Assembly (NCBI RefSeq): GCF_030036535.1
Contig: NZ_CP080388.1
Coordinates: 1,669,001 to 1,733,000 of the forward strand
Length of the DNA stretch: 64,000 nucleotides
Direction: 5' to 3'
From: Agrobacterium cucumeris
GTDB lineage: Bacteria > Pseudomonadota > Alphaproteobacteria > Rhizobiales > Rhizobiaceae
Part shown: piece after piece, positions 51,457-59,009 of the stretch
How the letters are laid out: the number at the start of each line of letters is the position of its first letter
How positions within the stretch are numbered: position 1 is the stretch's first letter
Notes under the pieces: generated by a model
Databases searched by the model: none
What the model was told of the DNA's origin: nothing
What the model saw: only the letters and a program-made list of their open reading frames with translations
Program-made: the position numbers and the translations under genes

Positions 51457-51836
51457 CGATGAACAGGCAAGAGCCGCAATCGCTGTCTGTGGCAGCGCCG
51501 GGCGGGGCGGATATCGCTGCTGCGATCCATCTGGTGCGCAACGTGGTTTTGCAGAGCGCACTCGATTGCGGCTGCCGTGACAAGGTCCATGAGGCGCTGC
51601 GCGAGCTTGAGGATTTCGAGCGCCAGCGCAATATCGTCAAGCTTCTGGCCGCCGCCCGCGAGGAGCGGCGCAAGATCGGGCTTCTGACCGAGATGCTGGC
51701 GGATTTTGCCGAGGACGATACGGTCGATGAAGGCATCGTCGAAACGGCGAGCCTGATGTTTCTCGACATCGCCGCCGCCGCTCAGGAAGGATCGCGAATT
51801 CTGCGCGACGCCCTGTCTCTTAAAACATGTAAATAA
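51453..51836 (+). CDS. Orphan small protein coupled to ubiV, CxC motif
   Basis: A 127-residue soluble protein, not recognised. It overlaps ubiV by 4 bases, so is fourth in the ubiTUV unit. Predicted to be almost wholly helical, with a charged middle (HEALRELEDFERQRNIVKLL) and an acidic end. C39-G-C41 (ALDCGCRDK) and C126 near the C-terminus (LKTCK) could bind a metal or cluster. No signal or membrane segment. A role as chaperone or electron donor for UbiUV is possible but only by position. Confidence 0.72.
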   Translation: MTMNRQEPQSLSVAAPGGADIAAAIHLVRNVVLQSALDCGCRDKVHEALRELEDFERQRNIVKLLAAAREERRKIGLLTEMLADFAEDDTVDEGIVETASLMFLDIAAAAQEGSRILRDALSLKTCK

Positions 51837-51856
51837 AACTCATGTTTTTGGTGTTG

Positions 51857-51872
51857 TTTGATCCAGCGCAAA
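51857..51872 (+). promoter_or_regulatory. NnrR box upstream of the TonB receptor operon
   Basis: TTTGATCCAGCGCAAA (core TTTG-N8-CAAA), centred about 69 bases before the start at 51934, the same distance as for norE, nnrS and ubiT. It is the least symmetrical of the five full matches in its spacer. Confidence 0.6.
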
Positions 51873-51933
51873 GAGGCCGTTCTTGCAAAATGTCATCCCC
51901 GGTACACGCAGGTTATGACTGAAGGGGTGGCAT

Positions 51934-54087
51934 ATGCGGGTGCTGAAGGCGGGGTTTTTCACGATAACAACGGGTTTGATGGCAGGGGTTTCCGGTGTTG
52001 CGCTTGCGCAATCGGCCACACCGGGCTCGACCACGGTTCTGGAGACGATCACGGTTGAGGGGGCGAGATGGGCGGATGGCGTGGAGCAGGCGCGCAAGCG
52101 TCTGAAGGCCATTCCGGGTGGTGTCTCTGCACTCCAGCCGCAGGACCAGACCTCAAAGGCCGTGCCGACGCTTGCAGATGCGCTTGCTTCGGCGCCCGGC
52201 GTGGTCGTGCAGCGCTTTTTCGGCGGCAATGACCAGCCGCGCATTCAGATCAGAGGCTCCGGGTTGCAGCAGAACCCGGTCGAACGCGGGGTTCTGGTGC
52301 TGAAGGACGGATTGCCGATCAACCGTGCCGATGGTTCCTATATAGTTGGGCTCGCCAACCCCGGTCAGGCCAGCCTCATCGAAATTTACCGCGGTTACAC
52401 CGCCAACCGGCTGGGCGCCAGCGTTCTGGGCGGGGCGATCAATTTTGCTTCGCCGGTGGAGAAGGGAACCAGCATTTCTGCCGGCGGCGGCAGTTTCGGT
52501 CAGGCAGATGCCTCGCTGCGCACTGGTTTTGATGCAGATCGCTTCGCTGCCGGTTTTTATGCCGATGTCAGCCGTCGCGACGGTTATCGCTTCTATAATG
52601 ATTCCCGCCGGGTAAGTGTCGGCGGGGTGATTGAGGCGGAGGTGTCGGACGCTGTCAAGACGCGGGTTTTTGCCAGCTATACCGATCTGGGTTTTGACGT
52701 GGCGGGACCCCTGACGAAAAGCGCCATGGATGCTGATCCCAGACAGGTTTCGCCCGGTCCGCCAATCAGCCTCGGCCCGAATGTGACGCGTGACAAGCCA
52801 CGCCGGGAAGCCAGCCAGTTCGTCATCGGTTCCCGCAGCTCGATCGAACTCGGCGATCATCTCTTCGATATCGGATTGGGTTACACCTATACCAGGGATA
52901 TGTTCCGGTTCCCGGTCTCAAGCGGCGTTCGGCGCACGGATGGCGGCGATGTGACGGGGCTGCTGCGTTATGCCTACCAGCCCGATGCCGATGCCCTGCT
53001 GCCGCTTTTCGAAGCTTCGGCGCTCTACACGGTCGGTTCGGCGGAAAGGACCTATCACATCAACCGGGCAGGCGGCGATGGTCCGGCCTTTTCCAGCAAT
53101 GATCTGGATGCTTCGACGCTGTCTTTGAATGCGGGGCTGAATATTCCGCTTTCCGAAACGGTGACGCTGTCGCCATCGCTTTCCTACACCCATGCCACCC
53201 GTGACAATGACGATCTCTGGCAGGCTGCTACTCGTCCTAGGCTGAGCTTTGGACCGGGTGGCGCGGCCACCTCTGCCGTGGCTGCGGTGGATACGAGCTA
53301 TGAGCGCAGCTACAGCGGCTGGTCTCCGGCACTCGGTATCAGCTGGCGCCCGGACGATAACAACATGCTGTTTGCCGCCGTCAGCCGCAGTTTCGAACCG
53401 CCGACCCATGACGATCTTCTCGGCACCACCGGCGGCACGCCGAATGCATCGCCCACCGGCTTTTCGACGCCCGATCTTGAGGCGCAGACGGCGACCACGG
53501 TCGAGGTCGGCTGGCGCGGCGAGCGCGGCTCGTGGAATATCGACGCCACCGCCTATTATTCCTGGGTGGAGAACGAATTGCTGAGCCTGCGCGACACGAG
53601 CGGTTCGCTGCTCTCCGCTTTCAACGCGGATGAAACCGCGCATGCCGGTCTGGAGCTTGGCGTTTCCGGCGAGGTGCTGGATGGTCTGACCGCTCGTCTG
53701 GCCTATGTGCTGCAGGATTTCCGCTTCCGCGACGATCCGGTGCGCGGTGACAACCGGCTTGCCGGCGCGCCGCGCGATGTCGTCAATCTCGCCCTGCAAT
53801 ATGCCATTTTCGAACAATGGGATATCGGCGCGGTGCTGCAATGGGTACCGTCCAAAACCCCGGTCGATAACATGAATACGATGTATGCCGATCCCTATGC
53901 CGTGGTCGATCTCAAGACCGAATATCGCGTCAATGACAGGTTCTCGATCTACGGCGCGGTCACCAACGTCTTCGACAAGACCTACGCCTCATCCACACTC
54001 ATTCTCGACCAGGCAAGCGCCGGTCAGGCGGTCTATCTGCCGGGCGACGGACGCGGATTTTATGCCGGCATCAAGGCGCGTTTCTGA
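51934..54087 (+). CDS. TonB-dependent outer-membrane receptor
   Basis: A 717-residue receptor. A signal peptide (residues 1-26, MRVLKAGFFTITTGLMAGVS onward, ending ALAQS) precedes a TonB-box-like ETITVEG, the plug domain (about 60-170; PRIQIRGSGLQQNPVERGV, GANRLGASVLGGAINF-like VLGGAINFASP) and a 22-strand barrel that ends in the aromatic residue of FYAGIKARF. It takes up a large or scarce chelate. Followed 19 bases later by a Tat-exported binding protein, ABC subunits and an NnrS protein. The cargo is unknown; a copper, iron or tetrapyrrole complex would fit the denitrification setting. Confidence 0.9.
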   Translation: MRVLKAGFFTITTGLMAGVSGVALAQSATPGSTTVLETITVEGARWADGVEQARKRLKAIPGGVSALQPQDQTSKAVPTLADALASAPGVVVQRFFGGNDQPRIQIRGSGLQQNPVERGVLVLKDGLPINRADGSYIVGLANPGQASLIEIYRGYTANRLGASVLGGAINFASPVEKGTSISAGGGSFGQADASLRTGFDADRFAAGFYADVSRRDGYRFYNDSRRVSVGGVIEAEVSDAVKTRVFASYTDLGFDVAGPLTKSAMDADPRQVSPGPPISLGPNVTRDKPRREASQFVIGSRSSIELGDHLFDIGLGYTYTRDMFRFPVSSGVRRTDGGDVTGLLRYAYQPDADALLPLFEASALYTVGSAERTYHINRAGGDGPAFSSNDLDASTLSLNAGLNIPLSETVTLSPSLSYTHATRDNDDLWQAATRPRLSFGPGGAATSAVAAVDTSYERSYSGWSPALGISWRPDDNNMLFAAVSRSFEPPTHDDLLGTTGGTPNASPTGFSTPDLEAQTATTVEVGWRGERGSWNIDATAYYSWVENELLSLRDTSGSLLSAFNADETAHAGLELGVSGEVLDGLTARLAYVLQDFRFRDDPVRGDNRLAGAPRDVVNLALQYAIFEQWDIGAVLQWVPSKTPVDNMNTMYADPYAVVDLKTEYRVNDRFSIYGAVTNVFDKTYASSTLILDQASAGQAVYLPGDGRGFYAGIKARF

Positions 54088-54106
54088 ACGCGGAAAGGAT
54101 CTGATC

Positions 54107-55090
54107 ATGACGAGTTACACACGACGCCGGGCGCTGTCGCTGCTTTCCGGGCTGACCGTCGCGGGCCTTGCCGCGCCGTCGATTTTGAAAGCAGAAGCTC
54201 CGCTTGTCTTTTACGGTCCGCCCGCAGCACCTTCGGCGGTTCTGGCGCATGCCGTAAAAGGCGGTTTCCTGAAGGATGTCGCGTCCGGGGCCGTCTTCAA
54301 GGCATGGAAAACGCCGGATGAAATGCGCGCCGCCGTCGCCTCCGGCTCCATGGGAGCGGTGGTGATGCCGAGTTACGGTGCTGCCAATCTCCATAATCGC
54401 GGCCTCGGCCTTGGGCTTTTGAACGTGCTGACAACGGGTCTGCTCTACATTGTGTCGAAGGACGAGACGCTGACGTCGCTCGAAAGCCTTTCCGGCAAGA
54501 CGCTGGCCCTGCCGTTCAAGAACGATATGCCCGATTTCGTTCTGCGCCGGCTGGTCGCTGAAAAAGGCTTGAAGCCCGGCGATATCAAGCTGGAATATGC
54601 CGCTTCGCCACCGGAAGCCGTGCAATTGCTGCTGACGGGGCGGGTGGATGCGGCTCTTTTGAGCGAACCGGCCGCGACCGCTGTACTGATCAAGGCAAAG
54701 TCGTTTTTCATGACCGTTCACCGCACCATCGATATCCAGAAGGAATGGGCAAAGGTGGCGGGCAAGCCGGAAATCCCGCAGGCGGGTCTCGCCCTGACGT
54801 CGCAGGTTCAGCAAAAGCTCGGCAAGGCGGGTATAGGGGCTTTGCAGGCGGGCATGGAAGCGGCACTTGCCAGTGCCACAGCTGACCCGCAAACGGCGGC
54901 AGCCGCCGCGGCCGATGCCCTAGGTTTCCCGCCGGAAATCATCGCCGCCTCCTTTCCGACAAGCCATTTGTCGGCATTGAAGGCGAGTGCGGCACGCGCC
55001 GATCTCGAGGCATTTTACGACGAACTCGCCAAGGCCGACCCGGCAATCATCGGCGGCCGGCGGCCGGATGACGGCTTTTATCTGGTGTAG
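54107..55090 (+). CDS. Tat-exported ABC substrate-binding protein (NMT1/SsuA-like)
   Basis: A 327-residue binding protein with a twin-arginine signal (SYTRRRALSLLSGLTVAGLA). The core is the NMT1/SsuA/TauA fold: LVFYGPPAAPSAVLAHAVKG, LSGKTLALPFKNDMPDFVLR and ALLSEPAATAVLI. Tat export suggests that it folds before export or carries a cofactor. The ATG at 54107 follows AAAGGA; a longer in-frame reading inside the receptor gene is rejected. It feeds the permease at 55096. Confidence 0.85.
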   Translation: MTSYTRRRALSLLSGLTVAGLAAPSILKAEAPLVFYGPPAAPSAVLAHAVKGGFLKDVASGAVFKAWKTPDEMRAAVASGSMGAVVMPSYGAANLHNRGLGLGLLNVLTTGLLYIVSKDETLTSLESLSGKTLALPFKNDMPDFVLRRLVAEKGLKPGDIKLEYAASPPEAVQLLLTGRVDAALLSEPAATAVLIKAKSFFMTVHRTIDIQKEWAKVAGKPEIPQAGLALTSQVQQKLGKAGIGALQAGMEAALASATADPQTAAAAAADALGFPPEIIAASFPTSHLSALKASAARADLEAFYDELAKADPAIIGGRRPDDGFYLV

Positions 55091-55095
55091 CAGGC

Positions 55096-55905
55096 ATGAA
55101 CCGCATTCTTGAAAGTCTTGGCTGGACCGGTCGCTATCTCTGGGCGGGCTGGGCCGGGCTTTCCGGCATTTTCTGTTTTCTCGCCGCCTGGCAGGCCGGG
55201 CATGAGATTTACGGCTCCTTCATATTGCCCTCGCCGGGGGAGACTTTCGCGGCAATCGGGCTTCTGGCGGCGCGGCCGGATTTCTTCGCCATCCTGTCGC
55301 AGAGTGCCATCAGGGCATTGACCGGTTTTGCCATTGCCGCCGGCATCGGAACGGTGGCGGGTGTGGCGGCGGGCTACTCATTTGCCGCCATGCGGCTAAT
55401 GAAGCCTGTCGTCACCGTCCTGCTCGGCGTGCCGCCAATCGGCTGGATTGTGCTGGCGCTCATCTGGTTCGGCTCGTCGGGCGGCACGGCCGTCATGACC
55501 GTTGTCATTGCCTCGGCGCCCGTTTCCTTCGCAGGCGCGCTGGAAGGGGTGGCCAAGCGCGACCGTCAGCTGGAGGTGATGGCGCAGGCCTTTGGCGCTT
55601 CGTGGTTTTACCGGCTGCGCACCGTCACCATGCCGCATGTGCTTTCCTATCTCTTTCCGGCATGGACGACCACGGCCGGAAGCGCCTGGAAAGTAACTGT
55701 CATGGCCGAGCTTCTGTCGAATTCCGGCGGCATCGGCGGTGAACTGGCCACCGCACGGGCGCTGTTCGATATCGCGCAGGTGAGCGCCTGGCTCACCATC
55801 ACCGTCGCGCTGGCGCTCATCACCGATTACGGCCTGCTGCATCTGCTGCGCGAAGCGCTGGAACGCTGGCGCGCCGCCGGATTGCCATGGGGTGTCAAAC
55901 GATGA
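55096..55905 (+). CDS. ABC permease, SsuC/TauC type
   Basis: A 269-residue inner-membrane permease of the nitrate/sulfonate/taurine group. About six helices, the first at residues 18-36, and the EAA loop reads QAFGASWFYRLRTVTMPHVL. Five bases after the binding-protein gene and overlapping the ATPase by ATGA. The channel is probably a homodimer, as only one permease is encoded. Confidence 0.88.
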   Translation: MNRILESLGWTGRYLWAGWAGLSGIFCFLAAWQAGHEIYGSFILPSPGETFAAIGLLAARPDFFAILSQSAIRALTGFAIAAGIGTVAGVAAGYSFAAMRLMKPVVTVLLGVPPIGWIVLALIWFGSSGGTAVMTVVIASAPVSFAGALEGVAKRDRQLEVMAQAFGASWFYRLRTVTMPHVLSYLFPAWTTTAGSAWKVTVMAELLSNSGGIGGELATARALFDIAQVSAWLTITVALALITDYGLLHLLREALERWRAAGLPWGVKR

Positions 55906-56654
55906 GCGACCATTCCGCCTTGAGTTTCGAACATGTCGGCCACGCCTTTCTCGGCCGCAGCCTGTTCGAGAATTTCGATCTCCGCATCGCACCGGGGGAA
56001 ACCGTGGCGTTGCTCGGCCCTTCCGGCAGCGGCAAGACGACGATTTTGCAGATCGCGGCGGGTATCATCGATCCCGTTCGCGGGCGTGTGCGGCGCAATT
56101 ACCACCGGCAGGGTCTGGTGTTTCAGGAGCCGCGATTGCTGCCATGGATGACGTTGATCGACAATATCGCTTATGGCCTTGCGGCAGCCGGCATGCCGAA
56201 ACGGCAACGGCGGGAAACCGCCGGGCAGTTTGCCCTGGAAGTCGGTCTGGAAGAGACGGATTTTCACAAATATCCGGTCGAGCTTTCCGGCGGCATGCGC
56301 CAGCGTGCCGGGGTGGCGCGGGCGCTCGCGGTGGAGCCGGACATGCTGTTTCTGGACGAACCCTTCAGTGCTGTTGATGTCGGCCTGCGCCGGCATTTGC
56401 AGGAACTTCTGGTGGATGCTGCTCGCCGGCGTGGTTTCTCCACGCTGCTCGTAACCCACGATCTTCATGAAGCGCTGTTGGTGGCCGACAGGCTGATCGT
56501 GCTCTCCGGCGTCGATGGCCGGGTTGTTGCCGCGCATACTCCGGCCGGTTCGCCGGGGCGGCGCATGGCGCGCGCGGTATTCGACGAAGTGGAGTTCCTG
56601 TCCGAGAGCCCGGCTTTCGCCGAATTGTTTTCGGCAAAGGAGCGGATGCGATGA
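55902..56654 (+). CDS. ABC ATPase, SsuB/TauB type
   Basis: A 250-residue ATPase: Walker A GPSGSGKTT, Q-loop FQEPRLLPW, signature LSGGMRQRAGVARAL and Walker B MLFLDEPFSAVD, then switch VTHDLHEAL. The ATG at 55902 overlaps the permease stop and is preferred to an upstream start at 55887. It overlaps the second nnrS gene by 4 bases, which ties the importer to NnrS. Confidence 0.9.
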   Translation: MSDHSALSFEHVGHAFLGRSLFENFDLRIAPGETVALLGPSGSGKTTILQIAAGIIDPVRGRVRRNYHRQGLVFQEPRLLPWMTLIDNIAYGLAAAGMPKRQRRETAGQFALEVGLEETDFHKYPVELSGGMRQRAGVARALAVEPDMLFLDEPFSAVDVGLRRHLQELLVDAARRRGFSTLLVTHDLHEALLVADRLIVLSGVDGRVVAAHTPAGSPGRRMARAVFDEVEFLSESPAFAELFSAKERMR

Positions 56655-57838
56655 GACAGCCACCAATCCTTTCGGAAGCCCTGCGGCTGTTTTTTCCTTT
56701 GGCCGCCCTGCATGGCGCGGTCTGGCCGTTCTTGTGGGTCGCCATCGGCGGCTACGCCTTACCTTTTGCCGATGCCGTTCCGCCCTCGCAATGGCATGCC
56801 CATGAGATGATTTTCGGCACCTATGGCATGGCGCTCGCGGGTTTTCTCGGCTCGGCAGTGCCTGAATGGACCGATACGAAAGCGGCGGCGGGTCGCACAC
56901 TTGTTTATTTTGCCGGTCTCTGGCTGCCGGCTCGCCTGATCGGTTTCGTGGGGGCCGATGGGTGGAGCCTGCTGGCGGGCTTTTTTGATCTGGCGTTTCT
57001 ACTCGCGCTCTCCGTCCTTATCGGCAAGGCGATGCTCGTGCGGCGAACGACGAAACATCTGGCGTTCCTCGTCTGGCTCATTCTGTTCGCGGCGATGGAG
57101 ACCGGCGTGCGCTATGCCTGGTGGATTGGTGATCTGGAACTGGCAGCCCGCTGTCTGGAGGCGGCGCTGTGCATCTTCACCGTGCTGTTTTCGCTCTCGG
57201 CGGCGCGCATCAATGTAGTCGTCATCAATATGGCGCTCGATCCGAGCGGCGAGACCACGCCTTACCGGCCCCATCCCGGCCGCCAGCACATGGCGGGCGC
57301 CATGGTGACGCTTTACATGGTGGCGAAACTCTTCTTTCCGGAAAGCGATGTCTGCGCCTGGTTGGCGCTGGCGGCCGGTGCGGCATTTTTTGACCGGCTG
57401 GCGGAATGGTTCATCGGGCGTGCCGCCTTCAAAACCGAGGTGCTGCTGCTCGGCCTTGGCAATGCCTTTGCCGGTGCGGGTTTTCTGGCGCTCGGTGCGG
57501 TGCGGCTCGGTTTTTCCGTCACGCCCGCCGCTGGCCTGCACCTGTTGTCGGTGGGCGCGCTTGGCTGCGCCATCATGGCGGTGTTCATCATCGCCGGGCT
57601 GCGGCATACCGGACGCAACCTGACATATCTGCCGTGGCAGGCGCATATGGCCGCCGCCCTGATGGTGGCGGCCGGGCTGATCCGCATCCTGCCGGAATTC
57701 GATTTCGCAGCATCCCTGTCACCCTATCATCACGGCCTCAGTGCTATCCTGTGGGCGGCAAGTTTCGGGGTCTGGCTTCAGGGCTTCCTGCCCTTCATGC
57801 GTGCGCCCGGAGTTGATGCAGCGGGAGCTTGCGGCTGA
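56651..57838 (+). CDS. Second NnrS family heme-copper membrane protein
   Basis: A 395-residue NnrS paralogue with about 12 helices: LFFPLAALHGAVWPFLWVAI, QWHAHEMIFGTYGMALAGFL, then RQHMAGAMVTLYMVAKLFFP, LHLLSVGALGCAIMAVFIIA and GLRHTGRNLTYL. The His-rich positions match the first NnrS at 37332. It is last in the TonB-ABC operon and overlaps the ATPase gene by 4 bases. It may receive or protect the imported metal or cofactor, or counter NO; this is inference. Confidence 0.88.
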   Translation: MRQPPILSEALRLFFPLAALHGAVWPFLWVAIGGYALPFADAVPPSQWHAHEMIFGTYGMALAGFLGSAVPEWTDTKAAAGRTLVYFAGLWLPARLIGFVGADGWSLLAGFFDLAFLLALSVLIGKAMLVRRTTKHLAFLVWLILFAAMETGVRYAWWIGDLELAARCLEAALCIFTVLFSLSAARINVVVINMALDPSGETTPYRPHPGRQHMAGAMVTLYMVAKLFFPESDVCAWLALAAGAAFFDRLAEWFIGRAAFKTEVLLLGLGNAFAGAGFLALGAVRLGFSVTPAAGLHLLSVGALGCAIMAVFIIAGLRHTGRNLTYLPWQAHMAAALMVAAGLIRILPEFDFAASLSPYHHGLSAILWAASFGVWLQGFLPFMRAPGVDAAGACG

Positions 57839-58036
57839 GGCGCAACGTGTTCCCCCCGCCTTCGACGCTTTCGTGTGGCCTGATTATTTTTTCGGCAAAA
57901 GCACAATATGAAATCAGTGACTTAGGTCAGCACTATTGATGAATGTTATTTCTAATAAATAATCAATAAAATCAAGTGGTTGAATATTTCTGCCTTTTGG
58001 CCGATGATAACTCGAACCGAACAGGGAAACGCGAAT
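57839..58036 (+). promoter_or_regulatory. A+T-rich nap promoter region
   Basis: 198 bases without a gene, markedly A+T-rich between 57930 and 57985. TGAC-TTAG-GTCA (57918-57929) is a weak FNR-like dyad lacking the outer T and A. No TTTG-N8-CAAA box was found, so nap is probably not under the same control as nir and nor. Start point not determinable. Confidence 0.4.
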
Positions 58037-58222
58037 ATGCCCAAAATAGTCGCGCCTCTACACGCAGATGGAAAGCCGAGCAGGACGAGGGAGCTTATTA
58101 CCTTCGCCGTTCTGGCCTTTGGGATCTGGCCTGTGCTGGCGGTCGGATTTGTCGGAGCCTATGGCTTCATCGTCTGGATGTTCCAGATCATTTACGGGCC
58201 GCCGGGGCCGCCCGGCCATTGA
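58037..58222 (+). CDS. napE: NapE, small membrane protein of nitrate reductase operon
   Basis: A 61-residue protein with one main transmembrane helix (residues about 21-45; LITFAVLAFGIWPVLAVGFV) and a Pro/Gly-rich end (YGPPGPPGH). First gene of napEFDABC. NapE is common in this operon in alphaproteobacteria; its function is unsettled. The ATG at 58037 gives MPKIVAPLH; a longer reading is rejected. Confidence 0.88.
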   Translation: MPKIVAPLHADGKPSRTRELITFAVLAFGIWPVLAVGFVGAYGFIVWMFQIIYGPPGPPGH

Positions 58223-58228
58223 GGGCGA

Positions 58229-58729
58229 ATGACGATGCAAGTCTCTCTCAGCCGGCGTGACTTTCTGCGCGGCGGACAAAAACGGGAAACACGTACCTGT
58301 CCCCCCGGGGTCGCGTTGAGCGACCTCGCCGCCTGCAGCGGTTGCGCAAAATGCGTTGAAGCCTGTCCCACCGGCATCATCACCATGTCGGGTGGCTTGC
58401 CTTCGGTCGATTTCTCGGCCGGGGAATGCACCTTTTGCGGCAAATGCGCGGAGGCCTGTCCCGAGCCGGTTTTTGCCGTCCCTGCGGCGCAGCGCTTCGA
58501 TCATGTCATGGCGATTGGCGATGGGTGTCTCGCCTTCGGCAATGTCGATTGCCAGGCCTGCCGCGATGCCTGTCCGACCGAGGCCATCCGGTTTCACCCC
58601 CGCCGCGGCGGCCCCTTCGTGCCCGAGCTTATCGCGGATGCCTGCACCGGCTGCGGGGCCTGTGTGTCCGTCTGCCCGACGGGTGTGATCAAGATCAAGG
58701 AAACAGCCACGGAGATGCAATATGCCTGA
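58229..58729 (+). CDS. napF: NapF, cytoplasmic ferredoxin
   Basis: A 166-residue polyferredoxin with four Cys-rich motifs: CSGCAKCVEACP, CTFCGKCAEACP, CQACRDACP and CTGCGACVSVCP, for 4Fe-4S clusters. N-terminal SRRDFLRGG. It is thought to help load the NapA cluster in the cytoplasm. GAGGG lies at 58221-58225, so the ATG at 58235 is better spaced than 58229; both are in frame. Its end overlaps napD. Confidence 0.92.
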   Translation: MTMQVSLSRRDFLRGGQKRETRTCPPGVALSDLAACSGCAKCVEACPTGIITMSGGLPSVDFSAGECTFCGKCAEACPEPVFAVPAAQRFDHVMAIGDGCLAFGNVDCQACRDACPTEAIRFHPRRGGPFVPELIADACTGCGACVSVCPTGVIKIKETATEMQYA

Positions 58730-59009
58730 AAATACAGGCCGGTATCATGTCTCAAGCGCTGTCGTGGCGGTGATGCCGCAGGTGCGGGACGCCGTGTTCG
58801 CAACGCTTTTAACGCTCGACAATGTCGAGGTTCATGGCGAGGGCAACGGCAAGATTGTCATCGTCATAGACGGCACGAGCACCGGCATGCTGGGCGATAC
58901 GCTCACTTATATTTCGACACTCGACGGTGTGATTGCCGCCAACATGGTTTTCGAACACGTCGACACAGAGGAGACAGGCGGCGATGAGCAGCGAACTGAC
59001 GCGGCGTGA
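58722..59009 (+). CDS. napD: NapD, chaperone for the NapA Tat signal
   Basis: A 95-residue Nap[21 protein letters not shown], then [18 protein letters not shown] and [18 protein letters not shown]. It binds the Tat signal of NapA and holds it until the cofactor is inserted. It overlaps napF by 8 bases and napA by 26 bases, so the three are translationally coupled. Confidence 0.92.
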   Translation: MPENTGRYHVSSAVVAVMPQVRDAVFATLLTLDNVEVHGEGNGKIVIVIDGTSTGMLGDTLTYISTLDGVIAANMVFEHVDTEETGGDEQRTDAA

